Shown one piece after another: positions 26,600-34,658 of a stretch of DNA of 64,000 nucleotides (position 1 is its first letter; each line of letters begins with the position of its first letter). The position numbers were made by a program, and so were the translations under genes. Under the pieces are notes generated by a model that saw nothing but the letters and a program-made list of their open reading frames with translations, was not told the DNA's origin and made no database searches. Origin of the DNA: Bradyrhizobium sp. CB82 (GTDB lineage Bacteria; Pseudomonadota; Alphaproteobacteria; Rhizobiales; Xanthobacteraceae). The stretch covers positions 2,981,001-3,045,000 of the forward strand of contig NZ_CP121650.1 in assembly GCF_029714405.1 (NCBI RefSeq), read 5' to 3'.

Positions 26600-27661
26600 A
26601 TGGCACGCGACGCTTCCGAACTGGCGCACCGGCTTGCGCGCGAGGCCGAGGCGGTGTGCCGTCACTATCTTTCGAACGGTCGGCGTCAAGGCCGTTATTG
26701 GCAGGTCGGCGACGCCCGCAACACGCCGGGGCGCTCGATGTTCGTCCGATTGAAGCAGTCCTCCAAGGGGCCGGCCGGGAAATGGACCGACGCTGCAACG
26801 GGCGAGCACGGGGACTTGCTCGATGTCATTCGCGAAAGCTGTGGGCTCCTCGACTTCCGCGACGTGGCAGATGAGGCGCGCCGCTTTCTCAACTCGCCTC
26901 GCTCGGACCGCGCTCCGTCGCCGAAGCTTGCGCACAGCAGAGCACTGGCCGGTTCGCCCGAGGCGGCCCGGCGGCTCTTTGCCATATCGCAGCCAGTCGC
27001 AGGGACTCTCGCAGAGGTTTATTTGCGGAATCGGGGCATTTCAAGGACACATGACGATAGTGTGCTGCGCTTCCACCCACGTTGCTACTACCGACCCCAT
27101 GGGGACGCGCCCACCGAGATCCGGCCGGCATTGATCGCCGGCGTCACAGATCTTGATGGTCGGATCACCGGCGCGCATCGCACCTGGCTCGATCCCAATG
27201 GCTTCAATGCTGTGCTCCTGGGTAAGGCGCCAATCGATACACCGCGACGGGCCATGGGTGATCTTCTCGGTAACGCGGTTCGATTCGGGGCGGCTGATGA
27301 CGTGCTTGTGGCGGGAGAGGGCATCGAGACCATGCTGTCGCTCCGCTGCGCAGCCCCAACGCTGCCAATGGCTGCCGCGCTTTCCGCAAACCATGTTGCT
27401 GCCCTGCTGCTTCCGCTGCGGCTGCGTCGACTCTACGTCGCGCGCGATCGCGATTCGGCAGGCGACTTCGCGGTAGCTACCCTGACCGAACGTGCCTTGG
27501 GCGCCAGTATCGAGGCCATACCGTTGTCGCCCCGGCTTGGGGATTTCAACGAGGATCTACGCAGCTTCGGCGTCGATGAGCTTCGTGAGGCCTTGCGCGC
27601 ACAACTCGCTCCGCAGGACGTCGTGCGCTTCATGTCCTTGATGGCTGCCGAGAGGGATTGA
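26600..27661 (+). CDS. Toprim-domain DNA primase-like protein
   Basis: A 353-residue protein. The N-terminal part (CRHYLSNGRRQGRYWQVGD) resembles a zinc-less DUF7146-type primase region. The C-terminal Toprim fold shows the Glu motif VAGEGIET near residue 238 and the DxD motif ARDRDSAGD near 283. ATG 26600 follows GGGAGG. Proteins of this kind occur in plasmids and ICEs, where they may prime complementary-strand synthesis after transfer. Confidence 0.82.
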   Translation: MARDASELAHRLAREAEAVCRHYLSNGRRQGRYWQVGDARNTPGRSMFVRLKQSSKGPAGKWTDAATGEHGDLLDVIRESCGLLDFRDVADEARRFLNSPRSDRAPSPKLAHSRALAGSPEAARRLFAISQPVAGTLAEVYLRNRGISRTHDDSVLRFHPRCYYRPHGDAPTEIRPALIAGVTDLDGRITGAHRTWLDPNGFNAVLLGKAPIDTPRRAMGDLLGNAVRFGAADDVLVAGEGIETMLSLRCAAPTLPMAAALSANHVAALLLPLRLRRLYVARDRDSAGDFAVATLTERALGASIEAIPLSPRLGDFNEDLRSFGVDELREALRAQLAPQDVVRFMSLMAAERD

Positions 27662-27734
27662 ACGTGGGTCGTTTCAGAGGCCGTCGCGATCGGTCACTGA
27701 TGCCGCGGCCGCCGGACAGAGTCGCGCCCCTGGC

Positions 27735-27951
27735 CATCTAGAGGGCGATCGGACGGCAGGCGGGTGCGGCCCTGCAATGGCTGCGATCCGGCTATTTTCC
27801 GCCGGCGCTCCTCGCGCCTTTGCATCGCGAAGCAAAATAGCCGCAACTCTGCCATCCTCCGCTGTCGCTTCGGCCCTTCGCTTTAGCTTCGGGTTCTGGT
27901 CCTTTCCGCCCGCCGCAGGTGATCGCCACGAAGGCCGCGATGGGCGCGGCC
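27735..27951 (+). repeat. Hairpin leader element A (related to element B at 31561)
   Basis: CGGCTATTTT (27789-27798) pairs with AAAATAGCCG (27834-27843) and encloses a GGCGC/GCGCC hairpin. It is followed by GCCATCCTCCGCTGTCGCT and, near 27921-27951, a block ending GCGATGGGCGCGGCC. The same order of parts with compensating stem sequence is found before the DUF736 gene. It lies directly upstream of the DUF2493 gene, so a structured RNA leader or a DNA-level element is likely. Confidence 0.6.
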
Positions 27952-27973
27952 GATCCGGCAAAGGGCCTCACCC

Positions 27974-28912
27974 ATGACGACCGACCACGACGACACCGAT
28001 TTCGAACCGCCGCACGCTGCATCCGCAACCGATCACGTCCTCAACGAGCTTCAGCTCTATGGCTACCGCCCCTTGCAGGATGAACCCGATCCAAGGCCGC
28101 TTCCCGAAGGGAAGGCGATCGCAGGGGCTGTCGCCGACATCTTCGATGCGCTCGTCTCGACACTGAGTGACACGCGGCTCGAACCGGACCTTGATGACCT
28201 ACTCTGGTCGAGCGTCAATCTCTTCCACCGCGCGGTGGACCGCATCGAACGCGGGCTCGACGCAAACGAGCAGGCGCAGCAGAAGAGCCAACGCGAGCAA
28301 AACGGCTCGGAGGTGCGATCTGTCGTACTCGAACGGCTCACCGCCGAAGGCATCACGCTCATCGAGCGCCGCAACGCCATGGAACTCTTTCGCGACCAGG
28401 CTGCCGAATGCTTCGAAGTCCACACCGGCTTGCTCTGGCGGCCGCGCTCTGGATCAGTCGTCAACCATGGCACGCTCACCGCCGCTATGATCGACAGCCG
28501 CGACTTCCTCGCTGGCAAGCGTCGAGCCGAAATCGAGGTGATGGTGCCAGCCGGGCCGAAGATCGCGCTCACCGGCGGGCTCGATTTCAACGACGTTGCG
28601 CTCGTCTGGGACCGGCTCGACAAGGTTCACGCGAAACATCCCGACATGGTTCTGCTCCACGGCGGCTCGCCGAAAGGTGCTGAATTGATCGCCGCAAAAT
28701 GGGCTAGCAATCGCAGGGTACCGCAGATCACCTTCAAACCGGACTGGACGAAGCATGCCAAGGCGGCACCATTCAAACGCAACGACGCCATGCTGGCGGT
28801 CATGCCAATCGGGCTCATGCAGTTTCCGGGAACAGGCATACAGGACAACCTCGCAGACAAGGCGAAGAAACTCGGCATCCCGGTCTGGAAATTTGGCAAG
28901 GACGGCGCGTGA
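27974..28912 (+). CDS. DUF2493 domain-containing protein
   Basis: A 312-residue protein. The DUF2493 (SLOG-like, nucleotide-binding Rossmann) domain occupies about 190-295: KIALTGGLDFNDVALVWDRL, VLLHGGSPKGAE and VPQITFKPDW. The N-terminal helical region is acidic and of unknown role. The family is very common on rhizobial plasmids and ICEs next to DUF736 and primase genes. The gene has a structured leader. Confidence 0.82.
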   Translation: MTTDHDDTDFEPPHAASATDHVLNELQLYGYRPLQDEPDPRPLPEGKAIAGAVADIFDALVSTLSDTRLEPDLDDLLWSSVNLFHRAVDRIERGLDANEQAQQKSQREQNGSEVRSVVLERLTAEGITLIERRNAMELFRDQAAECFEVHTGLLWRPRSGSVVNHGTLTAAMIDSRDFLAGKRRAEIEVMVPAGPKIALTGGLDFNDVALVWDRLDKVHAKHPDMVLLHGGSPKGAELIAAKWASNRRVPQITFKPDWTKHAKAAPFKRNDAMLAVMPIGLMQFPGTGIQDNLADKAKKLGIPVWKFGKDGA

Positions 28913-29151
28913 GCGCCGTTCTACTCGACTCTCGCGGGCAACTCGGATGTCGCCAGCCCGCTCATCAAGAGCATTTCATGCGAATTGTTCGTCTCGCGTT
29001 TTCATCGCGCGTCGCCCTATAGATCTAATTGCGGCGCAGAGAAGTGTCTTTCTTTGCCAGTGCCGGATCCAGAGCCGCTCGGATCGAAATGTCGAGCTGA
29101 TAGAGATATCGTCGCAAGACGCACCCCTGGCCTAATCCGACGTACCGTCAG

Positions 29152-30666
29152 TCACTCTCCGCTTTGGCCGAACGAATCGGCGTACAGTTGTTCAATCTTT
29201 GTGATCTCGTCCTCGGTAAACGCAGCGAATTCATTGTCTCGCGCGCGCTTCGACAGCTTGCCCTGATTTTTTCTGAGGAAGCCGAATAGATTGTTCAGCG
29301 TCCGCTCCGGCATGTCGATCATGTTCTCGAGGCCGGCGCGGAACGTATCGAAGCTGAGAAGGAAGCTGGTTTCGTTCGGAAGATCCCGCTCTATCGTCTG
29401 ACGCACGCAGGCGTACAGAAACTCCGCGTGCGGCGTCGCATCGAAGAACCGGTAGAAGTCTGCCGTATCGTTGAGAACCTTGACATTGCCGCTTGGCGTC
29501 ACCTCCCATCGGATGCAGGGGAGCAACCTGCCCGAATAGCTCTCAAGTACGCTCTTGTACTCGGCGATACGATCGAGGATGGCCGAGGACACAGGAAAAT
29601 GCACGCCCGCCGGGTTGAACCCCCGACGTGCGAGAACATGGTGCATCAGATAGCGATGAATACGCCCGTTGCCATCCTCAAATGGGTGGATGTACACGAA
29701 CCCGAACGCGAGCACGGCCGCCGCGACAACGGCATCGAGGTCGTTCTCGGCGCTATGATCAAACGCGATCAATCCGGCCATGAGCGAAGCGATGTCTTCA
29801 TGCCGCGCGCTGATATGGTCCGGAATGGGGCGCTGCGTGTCGCGGTCGTGCTCGCCGACGAAACCGCTATCCTTGCGGAAGCCAAGCTTCACGAAACGCT
29901 CGTCTTCGATCACAATCCTCTGCAGGCGAGGAAATTCCTGCTCGTCCAACGGTGCGCGGCCCGCTTCGCCGATGGCGCGGCCCCATCGCTGGATACGATC
30001 CTGCGCGGGCCGTTGTCCTTCGATCACATAGCTGGACTTCGAGTCCTTGAGCAAAAGGAACGCTGCAGCGCGGGCAAGCAGATCCTTCGGCACTTGGCTC
30101 ACGACGGCGCGCGCGCGCTCTTTCCAGTCCTGGGCGATGAATTCGTTCAGCGCAGAAGTCTTAAAGACGAGCGGACAAAATTCCGGCGTGCCGGGAAGGT
30201 TGTTGCGAACGCGATGCCGAGCCGAATTCTGCCCCGCGCCTGCGAACTGGATGTCGGTGTCGACAGCATCCACATAAGAGACTTTGTCCGCGGTAGGCAG
30301 CTTCAACTCGCGGCCAAGCAGCCATTCGTACAAGAACCAGATGCGGCGCGTGTAGATCCCCGTAGGCTTCTGCCGCACAATCTCGGCGACGTCTTCGTCC
30401 TTGACCGCGAGGAAAAGCCGCTTCAGGAGGGCGAGATCCAAGCCCTCGTACTTGAGCGCAAATGTCAGGTGCGCCTCAAGCGAGGCCTCAGGCGCATGGC
30501 GCGGCGTATAAATGTGCCAATCGTCTTGCTCAAGGATGCGGTGCTTGGTGCCGATCGCCGAAAGCATACGGGGAACCGGGACAGGCAGATTGTAGGCGTC
30601 GATCAGGGCGGCGTAGCCCGCCGGAACAGCCGTCTCGGGCAACCGCCGGTTGTGAAAAACGCTCAC
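29152..30666 (-). CDS. Fic family protein (AMPylator type, self-inhibited class II)
   Basis: The Fic motif HPFEDGNGRIHR lies at about residues 327-338 from the chosen start, and the flap precedes it. A class II inhibitory motif (S/T)xxxE(G/N) is seen as SYVIEG about 110 residues earlier, so the enzyme should keep itself off. The N-terminal third (VFHNRRLPET, then HIYTPRHAPEASLEAHL) is of unknown function. The start is uncertain: GTG 30666 follows CAGGA; GTG 30690 or TTG 30744 would add up to 26 residues. Fic enzymes transfer AMP to protein hydroxyls. It points against its neighbours and looks like cargo. Confidence 0.82.
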   Translation of the reverse strand: MSVFHNRRLPETAVPAGYAALIDAYNLPVPVPRMLSAIGTKHRILEQDDWHIYTPRHAPEASLEAHLTFALKYEGLDLALLKRLFLAVKDEDVAEIVRQKPTGIYTRRIWFLYEWLLGRELKLPTADKVSYVDAVDTDIQFAGAGQNSARHRVRNNLPGTPEFCPLVFKTSALNEFIAQDWKERARAVVSQVPKDLLARAAAFLLLKDSKSSYVIEGQRPAQDRIQRWGRAIGEAGRAPLDEQEFPRLQRIVIEDERFVKLGFRKDSGFVGEHDRDTQRPIPDHISARHEDIASLMAGLIAFDHSAENDLDAVVAAAVLAFGFVYIHPFEDGNGRIHRYLMHHVLARRGFNPAGVHFPVSSAILDRIAEYKSVLESYSGRLLPCIRWEVTPSGNVKVLNDTADFYRFFDATPHAEFLYACVRQTIERDLPNETSFLLSFDTFRAGLENMIDMPERTLNNLFGFLRKNQGKLSKRARDNEFAAFTEDEITKIEQLYADSFGQSGE

Positions 30667-30744
30667 TGGTCCTGAAAATCGTGCGCGCACGGTAATCTTC
30701 CTGAAAAATGGCGCCGTTTCCTGAATTTTCTTCGCAGAAGCCAA

Positions 30745-31560
30745 AAAAGCCGTCCAAGTCTAAATATTACATGAAAAATGATCTCTCAATACAAATCTTG
30801 TGAAAATTCTTCACCGCCATTCCCCTTGCGCATCCGGCATCCAGTCTCCCATGGCACCAGCCATCGGCCCGCGATATCGAGCGTGCCGCACGCGCGTTGC
30901 TCTAAGACGGCAGTGACCTCCAGAGCCGCCACACCTCCGGAGTTTGAAGACGGCCAGATCGAAAGAAAGCAAACCACCCAATCTCACGACTGCGCTGTTT
31001 CTCACTGCGCTGTTTGCGGGCGGCCCTTGCGGCGCTGTCACCGCGAAGCGCGCAAGCTGAAGCCTACTCGCAAGCTGCGGAGTAACACTTGAGCTGAGGC
31101 CGCGTGAGCTGCCTCGGCAAGTTCAAAAAATTCGGACGCGCACCTAACCGGCGCGCGGCCGTTTTCGATGCATGCAAAGCTGCGACTGGTCGAGAAGTCC
31201 CGACGCGGATGAGGGGCATGGTCCTTCAGATCAGCGCCTTCTGCTGCAGCCAAGGGTTTGCAGGTTGCTCTGCTTTTATCCGCGACGATGTAGCTAAGTC
31301 CGGGCGCTTTGATCGTGCGATGACGGCGGTGTTGGGATCGCAATTGGGCGGGTAACTCCAAACCCCTTCGATCAAGCACGCGGGAATACGATTGCAGTCG
31401 CCAGCGTTTGCGGAGGTGCGTCTTTCTGGCCGTTGATGCGCAGTCGTCATCATGTATCCGATCAATCGAGCCGCGTCCTTGTGCAGCATCGGTACCGCGC
31501 GCCATGGTAATTTGCGTCAGTTCGTTCATGGCTCGCGTCCAACGCAACCTCGAATGGGCT
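30745..31560. other. Non-coding region, no supported gene
   Basis: Frames on both strands exist but none resembles a protein family. The left end is AT-rich, consistent with the promoter of the Fic gene. The rest may be decayed DNA. Confidence 0.45.
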
Positions 31561-31769
31561 GATCAGGCCCGAGGGCCGGCAAGAGCCTCGATCGCCTTCC
31601 CGCAACGGCTGCGCCTGCTTTTTTCCCCTGCCGCGAAGTGGCGGCATTCCTCGCGGGAGACAAAAAAGCAGGTTTATCGCCGTCCTCCGCTGGCGCTGCG
31701 GGCCTGAAGGCTGCGGGCCGATCGCTCCCCGGGCCATGGATCGCCATCGAGGCTGCGATGGGCGCGGCC
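31561..31769 (+). repeat. Hairpin leader element B (related to element A at 27735)
   Basis: CCTGCTTTTTT (31614-31624) pairs with AAAAAAGCAGG (31662-31672) around an inner TGCCGC/GCGGCA hairpin. GCCGTCCTCCGCTGGCGCT follows, then TCGCCATCGAGGCTGCGATG and GGCGCGGCC just before the DUF736 start. Order and spacing match element A, while the outer stem differs in sequence but keeps pairing. Confidence 0.6.
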
Positions 31770-31791
31770 CGAGCAACAAACGGAGACTACC

Positions 31792-32103
31792 ATGGCTACC
31801 ATCGGCACCTTCACTGCATCGGACAACGGCTTCATCGGTTTCATCAAGACGCTGACGCTGAACACCAAGGCACGGTTCGTCGCATCCGAGAAGGACAACG
31901 ACAAGGCGCCCGACTACCGCATCTTCGCCGGCGTGGTCGAGTTCGGCGCGGCCTGGAAGAAGACCGCTCGCGAAACCGATCGCGAATACCTCTCTGTCAA
32001 GCTAGACGATCCGAGCTTCCCGGCCCCGATTTACGCCTCGCTGGTGAAGGTCGAAGGCGACGAGGGCTTCACCCTGATCTGGTCTCGCCGCAACGGCGAC
32101 TGA
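31792..32103 (+). CDS. DUF736 family protein
   Basis: A 103-residue protein covering the whole DUF736 domain: [20 protein letters not shown], then [10 protein letters not shown] and [17 protein letters not shown]. The start ATG follows an ACGGAGA ribosome site. DUF736 proteins are small and abundant on alphaproteobacterial plasmids and ICEs; no function is established. A strong terminator follows and a structured leader precedes, so it is a single-gene unit. Confidence 0.92.
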   Translation: MATIGTFTASDNGFIGFIKTLTLNTKARFVASEKDNDKAPDYRIFAGVVEFGAAWKKTARETDREYLSVKLDDPSFPAPIYASLVKVEGDEGFTLIWSRRNGD

Positions 32104-32120
32104 TCCCTTCGGGATCGTCA

Positions 32121-32150
32121 GCCCCGCCTCCTCGGAGGCGGGGCATTTTT
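32121..32150 (+). terminator. Rho-independent terminator after DUF736 gene
   Basis: A perfect ten-base stem GCCCCGCCTC / GAGGCGGGGC with a CTCG tetraloop, followed by ATTTTT. A smaller hairpin GATCCCTTCGGGATC overlaps the stop codon just upstream. Confidence 0.9.
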
Positions 32151-32578
32151 GCATTTCTTGCGCCGCTTTGGAAGGAAGCAGAAGCGCATTTTTCTTTGAA
32201 GAGATTGCTAAGGGCTCTGCCCTCGCGCGGGCAAGGGTGAAGCACGATTTCGTGCCGGCCGGAGCGGTATCCCCGGGCTTCCGCGCAAGAGATCTTCATG
32301 ACGACGTCGTCGTCAGGCGCGTGTAGACGCACAGCCTTCGGCGCGCCCTTGTCAGGCGGGTGATCCCTGTTCCAATCGGGATGCTCCTCACGGGCCTATC
32401 GTTGGCCTACGGGCTGATTCGTTGGGAGCCACCTGGCGATCCTGCGCCGTGTGCCGCGAGTTGCCGCCAAAACCGAGCCCGTGCCGGCCAGCAGTTGCAT
32501 TTCTCTTCCAGCGTTAGCGGCTGACGATTCTTCGCTCGCCTTTGGCGAGGTAAATGCCCGCCCAAGCGCAGGCTTACT
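32151..32578. other. Intergenic region, no supported gene
   Basis: Between the DUF736 terminator and the XRE regulator. Minus-strand frames near 32070-32330 look partly protein-like (HAPDDDVVMKISCAEARG) but run across the terminator and match no family I know; a decayed gene is possible. Confidence 0.4.
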
Positions 32579-32827
32579 TTAAGCAGGAGTCGAACTCCGT
32601 CCCTTTTTTCTGTCCGGGGTGGGACGCGTTAGCAGATCGGATGCTTCAACCCCGAGAACCCGCGCAAGGCGATCCACCACATCCACGCCGGCGGAATAGC
32701 GGCATCTTTCGATCGAGCTGACATAAGTGCGATCTATTTTTGCGCGATGCGCCAACTCTTCCTGCGACAAGCCTTTTGCCTGCCGAAGCTTCCGCACATT
32801 CAGCGCCAAAACCTCTCGGACCTTCAT
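32579..32827 (-). CDS. XRE-type helix-turn-helix regulator, QseC-like
   Basis: An 82-residue protein that is almost all one Xre/Cro domain (GLSQEELAHRAKIDRTYVSS). ATG 32827 removes 22 unlikely leader residues. It diverges from the small DUF2285-like gene and is followed, in the same order as in ICEMlSymR7A, by the split activator and an excisionase. In that element QseC is a DNA-binding switch protein that controls qseM from the shared promoter region. The QseC role is inferred from size, domain and position. Confidence 0.8.
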   Translation of the reverse strand: MKVREVLALNVRKLRQAKGLSQEELAHRAKIDRTYVSSIERCRYSAGVDVVDRLARVLGVEASDLLTRPTPDRKKGRSSTPA

Positions 32828-32850
32828 AGCCGAGAAGGCAGCGCCTTGAA

Positions 32851-32929
32851 GAGTATTTCTCCACGGAGTATTCTCTACAAACGTGAGGATCAAAGCGCCT
32901 CGACGTCGCTACCCGAAGAATATTTCATC
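32851..32929. promoter_or_regulatory. Candidate operator cluster between XRE gene and antiactivator gene
   Basis: Three related motifs, GAGTATTTCTCC (32851), GAGTATTCTCTA (32866) and GAATATTTCATC (32918), lie in the divergent promoter region. Their spacing of 15 and 52 bases fits binding of a small XRE dimer to differing sites. No footprint is known. Confidence 0.5.
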
Positions 32930-33039
32930 TCTGGTATGCAGAAAACCTGTGGACCAGTGGGCAGAGCGATACGACAATGATTGAGATGCAGTCAGGATTC
33001 GCTGGATCGAAGCTTCTAGGACCATAGGAGTTTCATGCT

Positions 33040-33318
33040 GTGCCGCCGCGTAGTCCAGAAGTTGCGAATTTGGCCCCCGACGAGCCGAGGCTGACGTCCT
33101 ACGACGAGCAACATGCCGTTACGTATATGCGTCTCCTTGACGCCGATGCAGGAAACGCCGACTGGCGCGAGGTCGCGCGGATCGTCCTTCACCTCGATCC
33201 CACCCTCGAGCCGGATCGCGCTCGGCGCAGTTTCGAGAGTCATCTGGCACGTGCAAAGTGGGCCGCGCGCCATGGCTATCGTCACTTACTGCAGAAGGGG
33301 CCGAAGGACGAAAGATGA
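33040..33318 (+). CDS. DUF2285-like small protein, QseM-like antiactivator
   Basis: A 92-residue protein starting at GTG after ATAGGAG. The core SYDEQHAVTYMRLLDADAGN with WREVARIVLHLDP and SHLARAKWAARHGYRHLL is the compact DUF2285-related domain found in QseM of Mesorhizobium. QseM binds FseA and TraR and blocks ICE excision and transfer. It is divergent from the XRE gene and directly upstream of the split activator, the same arrangement as in ICEMlSymR7A. Assignment rests on recognised sequence pattern and context. Confidence 0.8.
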   Translation: MPPRSPEVANLAPDEPRLTSYDEQHAVTYMRLLDADAGNADWREVARIVLHLDPTLEPDRARRSFESHLARAKWAARHGYRHLLQKGPKDER

Positions 33319-33451
33319 ATTTCGTTTGAAATAAACGTGATTTTTTATGTCGCCGATAGCAAAGGCAGATCGGCGTGCGCGATACAACCTTAAATTGTCA
33401 CATTCGTCGTGCTGCAATTCCTTGCACTCGTAAAGTGGGGAATGAGTTACG

Positions 33452-33646
33452 ATGTCAGCCTTCGACTGGAGATCAGAGTCTGCCTATGACAGTGTCTATG
33501 GAGCAGAGACAATGGACATTGCATGGGAGTGGCTTCGCCGCGATGGCGAGTACCAGGAGGCCTATAAGGGCCTGACCGGCGCGCAGCGATCCAGCGAAGT
33601 GAGCGACGATTTCCGGCAACAATGGGGGTTGTCTTTTCGCAGCTGA
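33452..33646 (+). CDS. DUF6499-domain protein, N-terminal half of FseA-like activator
   Basis: A 64-residue open frame (AFDWRSESAYDSVYGAE, then AWEWLRRDGEYQEAYKGL) that is the DUF6499 domain. It ends in TGA 33644. The protein expected for FseA continues in the +1 frame, which is open from 33576 onward. Shifting at TTT C near 33635 gives WGLSF-AADP, the usual junction of DUF6499 to DUF2285 proteins, and a fused product of about 254 residues. In ICEMlSymR7A the same split is bridged by programmed +1 frameshifting, producing the master activator of excision. Here the mechanism is inferred. Confidence 0.8.
   Translation: MSAFDWRSESAYDSVYGAETMDIAWEWLRRDGEYQEAYKGLTGAQRSSEVSDDFRQQWGLSFRS
33632..33646 (+). 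promoter_or_regulatory. Putative +1 programmed ribosomal frameshift site
   Basis: Zero-frame codons read TCT TTT CGC AGC TGA. A Phe-tRNA on TTT can re-pair with TTC after a +1 slip, then GCA GCT GAC continues the second half. The stop codon three codons later would favour slipping. Confidence 0.6.
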
Positions 33647-34217
33647 CCCGCAAAAGCCTTTCGATCAGCAGTCAATCTTCTGGTCGCCCGAGACTCTGTC
33701 CACCGTGCTGAGACTCCGGACTGTGGTCGCGCCTTCGGATTCCAAGCGGTACAATCTCGACTTGAAGATGCTGCGCCGTGGTGAGCTTCGTCATGCGGCG
33801 GACGGATGGCATGCCATCCTGCCGCTCGGAGGCACGAATCACCGCCTGTGGCTGCAAGACCTGCCGGCGATCGGTTCGCCCATCGCTGTCGAGCTGCAAT
33901 TCGATTCCGATTTCGACGTTCGAGCGCGCGCGGCACTTCGACTTTGGTTGGCGCTCGAACGGCGCCCAACCGGGCCATCTCTTCTTGCACTTTCGGTGCA
34001 GCGACGACAGCGGCTGATCCTCGCCATGCGCGCACTGGATGGCTGGCTGGAAGGACATAGCTATCGCGACATCGCAATCGAATTGTTCGGGCGACAGCGG
34101 GTTCCCGAGCGAGGCTGGAAGACCTTCGACTTGCGCAACCGCACGATACGCTTGGTTCAAACAGGGGTGTCGATGATGCGCGGGGGCTATCGCGCGCTGC
34201 TGGGACGAGCAAAGTGA
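33639..34217 (+). CDS. DUF2285-domain protein, C-terminal half of FseA-like activator
   Basis: The frame is +1 relative to the preceding half and encodes ADPQKPFDQQSIFW through to the DUF2285 domain (RLWLQDLPAIG, then LILAMRALDGWLEGHSYRDI and a helix-turn-helix-like C-terminus ending GGYRALLGRAK). A GTG at 33705 could start a shorter independent product. Because the upstream part of the frame is conserved-looking protein sequence, expression as a frameshift fusion with the DUF6499 half is more likely. In ICEMlSymR7A the fused FseA activates the excisionase gene rdfS, which is also the next gene here. Confidence 0.8.
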   Translation, partial: AADPQKPFDQQSIFWSPETLSTVLRLRTVVAPSDSKRYNLDLKMLRRGELRHAADGWHAILPLGGTNHRLWLQDLPAIGSPIAVELQFDSDFDVRARAALRLWLALERRPTGPSLLALSVQRRQRLILAMRALDGWLEGHSYRDIAIELFGRQRVPERGWKTFDLRNRTIRLVQTGVSMMRGGYRALLGRAK

Positions 34218-34376
34218 ATTCGGTAGATCATCTTCCGAAGCGTCCCATCCGCGGCAGGGTATCGAAAATCGATCCCCTCATGTTCGGCATCCCCCTACGC
34301 AGGTCCACTCCGCCATCATGACCGTCGACGCGCGCTGCAAGTCGACAGCGCGCCAGATGATCACGGAGCCCTTCAA

Positions 34377-34655
34377 ATGTCCGATCCGAACGCCGGCTTG
34401 CCGCCGCGATACCTGCGCACGCCCGAAGCCGCGCGATTTCTCGGCCTATCCGGCCGCACCTTGGAGAAGCATCGCACCTACGGCACGGGCCCCACCTACC
34501 GCAAGCTCGGCGGTCGTGTCGTCTATGCGGTCGATGACCTAAAGGCGTGGGTCGATCGTGGCGCCAAGACGTCAACCAGCGATCCCGGAGGCGGCGGGGT
34601 GTTGCCCGCAAAGCGGCACGTCCCCATTCCCTATGCGGGCAAAGAGCGGCGCTGA
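34377..34655 (+). CDS. rdfS: RdfS-like excisionase / recombination directionality factor
   Basis: A 92-residue MerR/AlpA-type winged helix protein: PPRYLRTPEAARFLGLSGRT, then RKLGGRVVYAVDDLKAWVDR. The basic tail has Gly-rich and Lys/Arg-rich stretches. It follows the FseA-like activator and precedes repA by three bases. In ICEMlSymR7A RdfS drives excision and its promoter is activated by FseA. The identity is inferred from domain and position. Confidence 0.78.
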   Translation: MSDPNAGLPPRYLRTPEAARFLGLSGRTLEKHRTYGTGPTYRKLGGRVVYAVDDLKAWVDRGAKTSTSDPGGGGVLPAKRHVPIPYAGKERR

Positions 34656-34658
34656 TCC

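Noticed and set aside
31038..31547. Minus-strand frame of 169 residues
   Set aside because: Arg/Ala-rich composition, no family pattern, no ribosome site; overlapping frames are equally long.
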